This document shows, one piece after another, positions 1-6,988 of a DNA stretch of 64,000 nt. Below the pieces are notes generated by a model, which was not told the origin of the DNA, made no database searches, and saw only the letters and a program-made list of their open reading frames with translations. Location of the stretch: positions 1 through 64,000 of the forward strand of contig JBBRQN010000010.1 of assembly GCA_038226305.1 (NCBI GenBank). The letters are read 5' to 3'. The DNA is from JASLDZ01 sp038226305. Lineage in GTDB: Bacteria; Pseudomonadota; Alphaproteobacteria; Caulobacterales; Caulobacteraceae. The first letter of the stretch is position 1; each line of letters starts with the position of its first letter. The position numbers were made by a program, and so were the translations under genes.

Positions 1-130
1 CGCCGGTGTAGTCGCTGACCTGGCCCGCCGTCATGAAGAGGCTAATCGGACGCCCGTTCGCATCGGTCACGGCGTGAAGCTTGGTGTTCATCCCGCCCTT
101 GGTGCGTCCGATGAGCCGCCCGACGCCCCC
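1..130 (-). CDS. IS5-family transposase, second frame (orfB), partial
   Basis: In the -1 frame after the slippery site the minus strand reads GVGRLIGRTKGGMNTKLHA, then a segment containing VTDANGRPISLFMTAG. This is the conserved central DDE region of IS427-type transposases. The frame is open to position 1 and continues outside the window, so the second Asp and Glu of the triad cannot all be seen. No separate start codon is evident, which fits expression by frameshifting from orfA. Confidence 0.75.
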
Positions 131-459
131 TTTTTTACCCGCAGGCTCGAAGCCGTGCGGTGCGCCTTCAGATAGGTCGCGTCGATCATCACCGTGCGCC
201 GTTCGGCCTGGGCGGCGGATAGCCCGTCCATCATCCGGATGAAGACGCCAGCCTCGCTCCACCGCTTCCAGCGATTGTACAACGTCTTGTGGGGGCCATA
301 GACCGCCGGCGCGTCGCGCCAGCGCAGGCCGTTGCGATTGACGAAGATGATCCCGCTCAACACCCGACGATCATCAACCCTGGGCTTGCCGTGGCTCCTC
401 GGAAAGTGCGGCCGCAGCCGCTCCATCTGATCGTCCGTCAGCCAATACAGGTCGCTCAT
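88..459 (-). CDS. IS5-family transposase, first frame (orfA)
   Basis: This 123-residue frame begins MSDLYWLTDDQMERL and has the typical IS5/IS427 N-terminal helix-turn-helix region (DUF4096), with GLRWRDAP and YNRWKRWSE followed by the first catalytic segment, VMIDATYLKAH, whose Asp belongs to the DDE triad. The last residues after the VKK at the slippery site are out-of-frame sequence, so on its own this is only the DNA-binding half. The full transposase should come from a -1 frameshift at 130-136 that joins it to the second frame. Confidence 0.85.
   Translation of the reverse strand: MSDLYWLTDDQMERLRPHFPRSHGKPRVDDRRVLSGIIFVNRNGLRWRDAPAVYGPHKTLYNRWKRWSEAGVFIRMMDGLSAAQAERRTVMIDATYLKAHRTASSLRVKKGASGGSSDAPRAG
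130..136 (-). promoter_or_regulatory. Programmed -1 frameshift heptamer of the transposase
   Basis: On the minus strand the sequence is A AAA AAG, read as GTA AAA AAG in the orfA frame. It is a classic -1 slippery heptamer of IS elements. A slip of one base back joins orfA to the conserved orfB frame (KKGGVGRLIG). Confidence 0.7.
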
Positions 460-531
460 ATCCAGTCTCCTGGCAGAGCCTGAATCAGATCGAGCGCATC
501 ATATCAATGCGTCCTGAGCCTAATTCGGGCG

Positions 532-1233
532 TCAGACCACCGTTCCGAACAGGTGGCCGATGCCAGCGGTCACGGCCATGGCAAGGGCACCCCAGAAGGT
601 GACGCGGGCCACGGCCTTGGGCATGGGCGCGCCGCCCGCCTTTGCACCCGCCGCACCCAGCGCCGCCAGGACGATCAGCGCCGCCACGGCGACGGCCATC
701 GCGGTGCTCCCCGGAGGTGCCAGCGCGGCGACCGCCAGGGGAGACACGGCACCCAGGGCGAAAGCCGAGGCCGACGCCACCGCCGCCTGCAGAGGACGCG
801 CCTGGTTCTCCTCCGACAGGCCCAGTTCTTCTCGGGCATGCACCTTCAGGGCGTCCCTCGCCATCAGCTGGGCGGCGACCTTGGCTGCCAGATCGGCGTC
901 CAGCCCACGCTCGGTGTAGATGCCGGTCAGCTCGGCTTCCTCGGCCTTTGGGTCGTCGAGCAGTTCCTGCTGTTCGCGCCGCAGGTCGGCCTGCTCGGAA
1001 TCGTATTGCGAACTCACCGAGACGTACTCGCCCGCCGCCATGGACATGGCCCCGGCGATCAGCCCCGCCATCCCGGCAATGAGCACCGCGTTGTGGCTCG
1101 ACTGCCCCGTCGATGCGACGCCGATGATCAGGCTAGCGGTCGAGAGCAGGCCGTCATTGGCCCCCAGCACCGCCGCACGCAGCCAGCCCAGCCTGCCGAC
1201 CTTGTGCCACTCCATATGACTGCGTCGCGACAT
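532..1233 (-). CDS. VIT1/CCC1-family Fe2+/Mn2+ transporter
   Basis: A 233-residue membrane protein of the VIT1/CCC1 family, which moves iron or manganese across membranes. It opens with the family signature LRAAVLGANDGLLSTASLIIG, then MSMAAGEYVSVSSQ, in which the Met/Gly/Glu positions line the transport path. An acidic and basic cytosolic segment (about residues 80-140, rich in Glu and Arg) is the usual metal-binding linker between helices 2 and 3, and three hydrophobic segments follow. The start could also be the Met at residue 7. The substrate cannot be read from sequence alone. It stands alone between the IS element and the bd oxidase operon, in the same orientation as both. Confidence 0.85.
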   Translation of the reverse strand: MSRRSHMEWHKVGRLGWLRAAVLGANDGLLSTASLIIGVASTGQSSHNAVLIAGMAGLIAGAMSMAAGEYVSVSSQYDSEQADLRREQQELLDDPKAEEAELTGIYTERGLDADLAAKVAAQLMARDALKVHAREELGLSEENQARPLQAAVASASAFALGAVSPLAVAALAPPGSTAMAVAVAALIVLAALGAAGAKAGGAPMPKAVARVTFWGALAMAVTAGIGHLFGTVV

Positions 1234-1343
1234 GGGATCGTTTCCTCGAGGTTGCCGGCACAGGTCTCATCATCCGGTCGCTGCGCCAGGGAATTTCAGA
1301 AGAACGGGTCGATTTGCGCGCGCTTGCGGCGCCCGCCTCAGGC

Positions 1344-1475
1344 TCACAGGATGGCGTTGAAGACCAGCTTTAGAAGGCCTGCGACCAGCGCCAAGGTGAT
1401 CACGCTTACCGCCCACAGCCCAGCGAACCAGGCCCATTGGCGCAGTCTTCCGCGAGGAGAAGGGAGGTCGGGCAT
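1344..1475 (-). CDS. Small DUF2474 (CydX-like) subunit of the bd oxidase
   Basis: A 43-residue protein beginning MPDLPSPRGRLRQWAWF with one hydrophobic helix (about residues 14-38) and the WF..GLW pattern of DUF2474 proteins, which commonly end cyanide-insensitive bd oxidase operons and are thought to act like CydX in stabilising the oxidase. Its ATG overlaps the cydB stop codon by one base (TGATG), so it should be translated by coupling. It is too short to be found by length-based gene calling. Confidence 0.8.
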   Translation of the reverse strand: MPDLPSPRGRLRQWAWFAGLWAVSVITLALVAGLLKLVFNAIL

Positions 1476-2482
1476 CAGTGGTAGCCCGTCTCGCTGACCT
1501 TCCCGCGAAACACCCAGTAGGCATAGGCGGTGTAGAGGACGATCACGGGGATGAGCACGCCTGCCCCCACCAGCATGAACGCCTGGCTCGAGGCCGGAGC
1601 GGAGGCCTGCCACACGGTGATCGAGTTGGGCACGATGTAGGGGAAGAGGCTGATCGCCAACCCCGCATAGCCGAGGGCGAACAGCACCAGAGCCAGGGGA
1701 AAGGGCCAGCGCTCCTTGCGGCGGTGCAGGCAGAAGAAGAGGCCTGCGGCCGTTATGGCGACCAGGAGCGGCACCTGCGCCGTGGCCAGCACGCTCGGAA
1801 ACTCCAGCCAGCGCTTCCAGTAGGCGGCCTTGAGGAAGGGCGTCGCGGCGCTCACGGCGGTGATGGCGACCACGGTGCCGATGGCGGCGCGCCACGCCAG
1901 ACCGAACACCCGGTCCAGCAGCGGCCCCTCCGTCTTTGCGATCAGCCACGCGGCCCCGAGGAGGGCGTAGCCCACCACCACTGAGGCCCCGGTGAGCAGG
2001 GTGAAGGGCGTCAGCCAGTCCCACCAGCCGCCACCATAGGCCCGCCCGCTCACCTTCACGCCCTGCAGGATCGCCCCGAGGATCACACCCTGCGAGAAGG
2101 CCGCCATCGTAGAGCCGGCGCTGAAGGCCACGTCCCACACCCATTTGCCCCGCTCGGTGCGCCAGCGGTATTCGAAGGCGACGCCCCGGAACACGAGGCC
2201 CAGGAGCATGGCGATCAGGGGCGCGTACACCGCGGGCATCAGGATCGCATAGGCGAGGGGGAAGGCTGCGAAGAGTCCGCCGCCGCCCAGCACCAGCCAG
2301 GTCTCGTTGCCGTCCCACACCGGGGCGACGCTGTTCATCGCCACGTCGCGCTCGACCCCCCGCGTGAGGAACGGGAACAGGATGCCTATGCCGAGGTCGA
2401 AGCCGTCCATCACCACGTAGGCGAAGACGGCGAAGGCGATCAGGCCCGCCCAGATAAGCGTGAGGGTAGGGTCGTAGGTCAT
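1475..2482 (-). CDS. cydB: Cytochrome bd-type quinol oxidase subunit II
   Basis: A 335-residue polytopic inner-membrane protein. The N-terminus MTYDPTLTLIWAGLIAFAVF and the stretch YVVMDGFDLGIGILFPF are characteristic of CydB/CioB, as is VWDGNETWLVLGGGGLFAAFP. It pairs with the upstream cydA product to form a terminal oxidase that reduces oxygen with electrons from quinol. About eight or nine hydrophobic segments are visible. It follows cydA by 12 bp and overlaps the small-subunit gene. The partner CydA is of the short Q-loop type, so this is probably the cyanide-insensitive (Cio) form. Confidence 0.95.
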   Translation of the reverse strand: MTYDPTLTLIWAGLIAFAVFAYVVMDGFDLGIGILFPFLTRGVERDVAMNSVAPVWDGNETWLVLGGGGLFAAFPLAYAILMPAVYAPLIAMLLGLVFRGVAFEYRWRTERGKWVWDVAFSAGSTMAAFSQGVILGAILQGVKVSGRAYGGGWWDWLTPFTLLTGASVVVGYALLGAAWLIAKTEGPLLDRVFGLAWRAAIGTVVAITAVSAATPFLKAAYWKRWLEFPSVLATAQVPLLVAITAAGLFFCLHRRKERWPFPLALVLFALGYAGLAISLFPYIVPNSITVWQASAPASSQAFMLVGAGVLIPVIVLYTAYAYWVFRGKVSETGYH

Positions 2483-2494
2483 CTGCCGCCCCCG

Positions 2495-3898
2495 TCAGGC
2501 CGAGCGCAGGGTGCGTTCGGAGTCCACCGCCGGAGCAGGGGTGATGCCCGCGGCTCGGACAGGATCCCGGCTCGTTATGCCTTCCTCGTGGGGGTGTGGC
2601 GGGCGACTCATCAGGCGCAGGATGTAGAACAGCCCGGCACCGAACACGGCGAAGTAGACCACGGCGAAGGCGGCCAGCGACGCGGCCACGGCGGGGGCGC
2701 TCAGCGGCGAGGCCGACTGGCTGGTCCGCAGCAGGCCGTAGACCGTATAGGGCTGGCGGCCGACTTCGGTGGTCACCCACCCCGCGAGTACCGCCACGAA
2801 GCCCATCGGCCCCATCACGGTGGCGAACAGGTGCAGCGGCCGCCAGTCATAGAGCTTGCGGCGCAGGCGGGCGACCACGGTCACCGCCCCCATACTCGCG
2901 ATCAGGAGGCCGATCCCGACCATGATCCGGAACGACCAGAAGACGATGGGCACATAGGGCCAGTCCTTGCGGGGAATGGTGTCCAGCCCGGCCAGGGGGG
3001 CGTTCAGGTTGTGCATGATCACAAGCGACGACAGCTTGGGAATCTCGATCGCCGCCCGGACCTCGCCCGTCTTCTGGTCCGGCAGGCCGAAGAGGATCAG
3101 GGGCGCGCCGTGCGGGTGGCTTTGATAGTGGCCCTCCATCGCCATGATCTTCGCGGGCTGGTGCTTCAGGGTGTTCAGGCCGTGGGCGTCGCCTGCCAGG
3201 ATCTGGATCGGCGCGACGATGGCGGCCATCCACATGGCCATGGAGAACATGGTCCTGGCCGCCGGGTTGGCCTTGTCCTTCAGGAGGTGGAAAGCACCGA
3301 CGGCCCCCACCACGAGCGCGGTGGTGAGATAGGCCGCCAGCACCATGTGAACGAGGCGGTAGGGGAACGACGGGTTGAAGATCACCTTCAGCCAGCTGAT
3401 CGGCACGAACTGGCCTTGGGCGTTGATTGCCACGCCCGCCGGCGTCTGCATCCAGCTGTTGACCGAGATGATCCAGAAGGCCGAGGCGAAGGTGCCGAGG
3501 GCCACCGCGAGGGTGGCGGTGAAGTGCAGGGTCTTGCCCACCTTCTCCAGGCCGAACAGCATCACGCCAAGGAACCCGGCCTCCAGGAAGAACGCCGACA
3601 TGACCTCATAGGCCATCAGCGGCCCCAGCACCGCGCCCGCCTTGTCGGAGAACACCGACCAGTTGGTGCCGAACTGGTAGGACATCACCAGGCCCGAAAC
3701 GACGCCCGCTCCGAACGCCACCGCGAAGATCTTCAGCCAGTACTGGAACAGGTCGCGGTAAACCGGCTTGCCCGTCTTGAGCCACATACCCTCCAGCACG
3801 GCCAGATAGCTGGCAAGGCCGATCGAAAAGGCCGGGAACACGATGTGGAAGGCGATCGTGAACGCGAACTGCGCCCGCGCCAGAACCAGGGCGTCCAT
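2495..3898 (-). CDS. cydA: Cytochrome bd-type (cyanide-insensitive) quinol oxidase subunit I
   Basis: A 467-residue membrane subunit holding the haems. His18 (in IAFHIVFPAFS) matches the haem b595 ligand, His184 (RLVHMVLAAY) a haem b558 ligand, and Glu98 and Glu106 the conserved acidic pair of helix 3. The Q-loop around KHQPAKIMAMEGHY is short, and the segment EVGRQPYTVYGLLRTSQS is typical of the CioA subgroup rather than E. coli-type long-loop CydA. The ATG overlaps the stop codon of the upstream regulator (TAATG), so regulator and oxidase are translationally coupled. It is likely used at low oxygen or when the haem-copper oxidases are inhibited. Confidence 0.95.
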   Translation of the reverse strand: MDALVLARAQFAFTIAFHIVFPAFSIGLASYLAVLEGMWLKTGKPVYRDLFQYWLKIFAVAFGAGVVSGLVMSYQFGTNWSVFSDKAGAVLGPLMAYEVMSAFFLEAGFLGVMLFGLEKVGKTLHFTATLAVALGTFASAFWIISVNSWMQTPAGVAINAQGQFVPISWLKVIFNPSFPYRLVHMVLAAYLTTALVVGAVGAFHLLKDKANPAARTMFSMAMWMAAIVAPIQILAGDAHGLNTLKHQPAKIMAMEGHYQSHPHGAPLILFGLPDQKTGEVRAAIEIPKLSSLVIMHNLNAPLAGLDTIPRKDWPYVPIVFWSFRIMVGIGLLIASMGAVTVVARLRRKLYDWRPLHLFATVMGPMGFVAVLAGWVTTEVGRQPYTVYGLLRTSQSASPLSAPAVAASLAAFAVVYFAVFGAGLFYILRLMSRPPHPHEEGITSRDPVRAAGITPAPAVDSERTLRSA

Positions 3899-4482
3899 TA
3901 CGAGGCCTCTCCTTCAGACACGCCGCGGCGCTTGCCGCCTGCGAACACGGTGATCTTGTTTTTCATGTCGAGCAGGCGGGAGACCCCCGCCCCCATCGCC
4001 AGCAACTGCCGCAGGCTGTCGTTGTCGAGCCGCTGCACATCGTCGGCCCAACCCGTCAGGAGCTCGATAAGTTCATGCATCTGCGCCATGCGGGCCTGGG
4101 CGTGCTGCTCCTCGGGGTTCTGCGGCGTCTCCATCATGATGTCGCGGAGCATGGACAGGGTGGGGTCGATCTCCCGGCGGCGACGCTCGTCGGCCAGGGT
4201 GCGGATGATCTGCCAGACGTCCTCCGGTGCCTCGAAATAGTCGCGGCGGTCGCCGGGGAGATGACGTTTGCGCACGAGGCGCCAGGCCTCCAGCTCCTTA
4301 AGCCCCATGCTGGTGTTCGAGCGCGAGATGCCCAGCGCCTCGGTGATCTCGTCGGCGTTCAGGCCGCGGTCGGAGACGAACAGCAGGGCGTAGATCTGCC
4401 CCACCGTCCGGCTGACGCCCCACCGGCCACCCATCTCGCCGAAATGCAGCACGAATGTCTGGATGAGGGGCGGCAGGACCAT
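3898..4482 (-). CDS. GbsR/MarR-type transcriptional regulator of the bd oxidase operon
   Basis: A 194-residue protein with a winged helix-turn-helix of the GbsR class: GRWGVSRTVGQIYALLFVS leads to the recognition region ALGISRSNTSMGLKELEAW, followed by a wing (RKRHLPGDRRDYFEA). The C-terminal half is helical and probably dimerises. It is the first gene of the operon and overlaps cydA by one base. A perfect palindrome lies 13 bp before its start codon, so it probably regulates itself and the oxidase. The ligand or signal is not evident; no Cys-rich redox sensor is seen. Confidence 0.88.
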   Translation of the reverse strand: MVLPPLIQTFVLHFGEMGGRWGVSRTVGQIYALLFVSDRGLNADEITEALGISRSNTSMGLKELEAWRLVRKRHLPGDRRDYFEAPEDVWQIIRTLADERRRREIDPTLSMLRDIMMETPQNPEEQHAQARMAQMHELIELLTGWADDVQRLDNDSLRQLLAMGAGVSRLLDMKNKITVFAGGKRRGVSEGEAS

Positions 4483-4495
4483 CGTCGGTTCCCAG

Positions 4496-4515
4496 ATTTC
4501 AGTAATGTCTGAAAT
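4496..4515. promoter_or_regulatory. Palindromic operator before the GbsR-cydAB operon
   Basis: The arms ATTTCAG (4496-4502) and CTGAAAT (4509-4515) form a perfect 7+7 inverted repeat with a 6-bp spacer. It overlaps the proposed -10 element and transcription start, 13 bp upstream of the regulator start codon. The position suggests a site for the regulator encoded just downstream. No experiment is implied. Confidence 0.55.
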
Positions 4516-4539
4516 AACGGGAAGGGTGCTGTTTTACAA
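4512..4539 (-). promoter_or_regulatory. Candidate sigma70-type promoter of the bd oxidase operon
   Basis: On the minus strand, TTGTAA (4539-4534) and TTATTT (4517-4512) are separated by 16 bp. The -10 element overlaps the right arm of the palindrome, which would give a leader of only about 20-25 nt. Confidence 0.4.
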
Positions 4540-4562
4540 GGGTGGCGGTCCGTTGAGCCGGA

Positions 4563-5513
4563 TCAGGCGTGGGGGTGGGCGCGGGCGTAGACGGCCAAGA
4601 GGCCCGACGTTTCCACCGCGGTGTAGCGCTGAGTCGTGGAGAGGCTGGCGTGGCCCAGAAGCTCCTGGATGGTGCGCAGGTCCGCCCCCCCGCAGAGGAG
4701 GTGCGTGGCGAAGCTGTGGCGCAGGGCGTGCGGTGTGACCCGGTCCGACAGGCCGAGCGCGCCTCGCAGCCTCGCCACCGTCGCCTGCACGGCCCGGGGG
4801 CCGAGGGGGGCACCGCGATGCGCGCGAAACAGGGGCTCGTCCGGGGCGGGGGTGAAGGGCAGGGCGGCGAGATAGGCCTGCACCGCCTCTCGCACCTGTG
4901 GCAGCACGGGGGCCATGCGGGTCTTGCCGCCCTTGCCGGTGATGCGCAGCGCCTCGCCGAGGGGGGCGTCGGAGCGCTTGAGCGACAGGGCCTCCGAGAT
5001 GCGAAGGCCGCAGCCGTAGAGCAGCGTCAGCACCGCCCGGTCTCGCAGCAGTTCCCACTGGTCGGCGTCGCCCTCTCCGGCCTGATCGAGCATGGCCAGG
5101 GCGTTGGGTGCCGTGACCGGGCGGGGATCGTCCGGCCGCACGCGGGGGCCGCGAACGAGGGCGATCTCGGGGTTCGCGAGGTCCAGTCGGCGGTCGGCGA
5201 AGCGGTGCAGGCTGCGCACGCTGGAGAGCGTCTGGCTGAGCGAGCGGGGCGACAGGGCCTTGAGCGCCAGGCCGGGCAAGGGATCGCCCTTGCGCCGGAA
5301 GGCGAGGAAGGCGCGCAGCTCGGCGGCGGTCACGCTCGCGAGGTCGGCTGCGACCAGCGCGCCGCCCCGGTGAATCTGCAGGAAGGCCAGATAGGCCGAC
5401 AGGTTGGCGCGATAGCTTTCCAGCGTGCGCGGCGACGCCCGGCGCTCATGGGCGAGGTGGTCGATGAAGGCTTCCAGCGCCTTCACGACGGGATCGCCGG
5501 GCGTGGGGCTCAC
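4563..5513 (-). CDS. xerC: Tyrosine recombinase XerC
   Basis: A 316-residue site-specific recombinase that resolves chromosome dimers at dif together with XerD. The N-terminal SAM-like core-binding domain covers about residues 8-108; the catalytic domain holds Arg171 (GLRISEAL), Lys194 (ITGKGGKTR), His262 and Arg265 (HALRHSFATHL), His288 (LLGHASL) and the nucleophile Tyr297 (QRYTAV), so the set is complete. The open frame extends far upstream, but that part is antisense to nothing and matches no recombinase; the GTG at 5513, overlapping the DUF484 stop as GTGA, is the natural start. DUF484-xerC is a conserved pair in proteobacteria. Confidence 0.93.
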   Translation of the reverse strand: MSPTPGDPVVKALEAFIDHLAHERRASPRTLESYRANLSAYLAFLQIHRGGALVAADLASVTAAELRAFLAFRRKGDPLPGLALKALSPRSLSQTLSSVRSLHRFADRRLDLANPEIALVRGPRVRPDDPRPVTAPNALAMLDQAGEGDADQWELLRDRAVLTLLYGCGLRISEALSLKRSDAPLGEALRITGKGGKTRMAPVLPQVREAVQAYLAALPFTPAPDEPLFRAHRGAPLGPRAVQATVARLRGALGLSDRVTPHALRHSFATHLLCGGADLRTIQELLGHASLSTTQRYTAVETSGLLAVYARAHPHA

Positions 5514-6208
5514 TGGAGCGGTGGCCAGCGGGCGGCCACGCGCTCCACCACACGCGCCAGGAACGCCACGAGCTCGGCACCCATGTCCTGCGTGAACCCT
5601 TCCGGCTCGCCGGAGCCGAACGCCAGAAGGCCGGGCCGGTCGTTCCACAGGGTCAGGCGCAGAAGGGCGACGCTCTTCACCGCCTTGGCGTCGTTGCCGA
5701 ACAGCATTTCGCCCGCGATGGGCGGGCCGAGGCGGGCGGCACCGACGCCGAGGAGCTGGCCCGTGAAGCCTCGCGGCAGGGTGCGCCAGCCCGCGGGCAC
5801 CGCCTCGCCCTCGGAGGCTCGTTCGACGCAGAGGGTGGCGCAGGCCAAGCCAAAGCGTTCGCGGCCACAGGTGTCGGCTCGGGCGGCGAGGTCGGCGTTG
5901 TTGCGCGCTTCCAGAAGCTCGAGGATGGCGGAGTGGGTTTCCACCTGAGCGGTGAAGTTCGCTTCGGCCAGCGCCTCGATCTCGACCCGGGCCGAGGCTT
6001 CGGCGGCCTTGGCGGTTTCCAGGCGAGCGAGGGCGGCGGGTCCGAACTCCACCACGTTGGCGGCGGCGGGGCGCAGGTTCAGCTTCTGCAAGAGGTCCGG
6101 GTCGTCCAGCACCCAGCCGGGGTTGGCGATCAGCGCGGCGCGCAGGGCAGGCCAGTGCCGCCACGTGGCAGAGCCCCGATAGTTGTCTTCCGCCGCTACG
6201 CTCATCAC
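5510..6208 (-). CDS. DUF484 family protein
   Basis: A 232-residue protein with the DUF484 arrangement: an N-terminal region (LRAALIANPGWVLDDPDLL), a helical, probably coiled-coil stretch rich in Ala, Glu and Arg (about residues 58-100), and a GAF-like C-terminal domain ending LVAFLARVVERV. The biochemical role of DUF484 is not established; the gene almost always sits beside xerC, as here, with a 4-bp GTGA overlap. That linkage suggests a role connected to chromosome processing, which is inference only. Confidence 0.88.
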   Translation of the reverse strand: MMSVAAEDNYRGSATWRHWPALRAALIANPGWVLDDPDLLQKLNLRPAAANVVEFGPAALARLETAKAAEASARVEIEALAEANFTAQVETHSAILELLEARNNADLAARADTCGRERFGLACATLCVERASEGEAVPAGWRTLPRGFTGQLLGVGAARLGPPIAGEMLFGNDAKAVKSVALLRLTLWNDRPGLLAFGSGEPEGFTQDMGAELVAFLARVVERVAARWPPLQ

Positions 6209-6251
6209 TCGCCCCGATCTCTTACTAAGGGCGACCGGAGCGGCCGTGCGA

Positions 6252-6905
6252 TCACAGGATCGATTGGCCGGTGGTCTTCCAGTCGCTCAGGAATTTATCC
6301 AACCCGGCGTCGGTTAACGGGTGCTTGACCAGGCTTGCGAATGTGGCGGGAGGCAGGGTCGCCGCATCCGCTCCGGCTAGGGCCGCCTGCGTCACCTGGC
6401 CTGCGCTGCGCACGCTGGCGGCCAGGATCTCGGTGTCGAAATCGTGGGCGTCGTACAGGCCGCGGATCTCGGCGATCAGCCCCACGCCGTCGCCCCCGTG
6501 GTCGTCCAGCCGACCCATGAACGGCGACACGAAGGTGGCCCCCGCCTTGGCCGCGAGCAGCGCCTGGGCAGACGAGAAGCACAGGGTGAGGTTGGTCTTG
6601 ATCTCGCGGTCGGTGAAATGGGCGCAGGCCTTCAGCCCGGCCCAGGTGATCGGCAGCTTGACCACCACGTTCGGGGCGATGTCGGCGAGGCGCTCGCCTT
6701 CCTCGATCATCGTGGGGGTATCGGTGCCGGTCACCTCGGCAGAGACGGGGCCGCCGATCAGGTCGCAGATCTGCGCGATGGTCGCCTTGAAGTCGCGGCC
6801 CGCGGCGGCGATCAGGGAGGGGTTGGTCGTCACCCCGTCCACCAGCCCCGTCTCGTTCCACTCGGTGAGAACGGCGATGTCGGCGGTGTCGAGAAAGAGC
6901 TGCAT
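6252..6905 (-). CDS. fsa: Transaldolase-like / fructose-6-phosphate aldolase family protein
   Basis: A 217-residue single-domain TIM-barrel of the small transaldolase (type 3B)/FSA group. The start MQLFLDTADIAVL, the VTTNPSLIA strand and VVVKLPIT, with its Schiff-base Lys, are family hallmarks; ATFVSPFMGRLDD follows. Enzymes of this length do either sedoheptulose/fructose phosphate transaldolase or dihydroxyacetone-type aldolase chemistry, and sequence alone does not decide between them. In alphaproteobacteria it usually sits back to back with priA, as here, with an 83-bp divergent spacer. Confidence 0.9.
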   Translation of the reverse strand: MQLFLDTADIAVLTEWNETGLVDGVTTNPSLIAAAGRDFKATIAQICDLIGGPVSAEVTGTDTPTMIEEGERLADIAPNVVVKLPITWAGLKACAHFTDREIKTNLTLCFSSAQALLAAKAGATFVSPFMGRLDDHGGDGVGLIAEIRGLYDAHDFDTEILAASVRSAGQVTQAALAGADAATLPPATFASLVKHPLTDAGLDKFLSDWKTTGQSIL

Positions 6906-6988
6906 GGGGGGCCTGCGGCGAAAGCGGACGTCGGTCCCTTGTAGCGCGGTCGGCGCAACGGCTGCGAGCGGCTATAGACTGGCGCTTC

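Larger units (their letters stand above)
1..520 (-). mobile_element. IS5-family (IS427-like) insertion sequence, truncated by window edge
   Basis: The element carries a two-frame transposase read on the minus strand and runs off the left edge of the window. Its transposase-proximal end is probably near 520, where the minus strand begins GGCTCAGGACGCATTG just inside a TTA; IS427-type elements usually duplicate a short TNA target, so TTA at 521-523 may be one copy. This end is inferred because the opposite inverted repeat lies outside the window. The element sits about 12 bp past the stop codon of the neighbouring VIT1-type gene, so that gene is intact. Confidence 0.75.

Noticed and set aside
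4563..6164. A 533-codon frame that would fuse xerC to an upstream stretch
   Set aside because: The N-terminal half is the wrong frame of the DUF484 gene (Arg/Pro-rich, no homology); xerC starts at the GTG at 5513.
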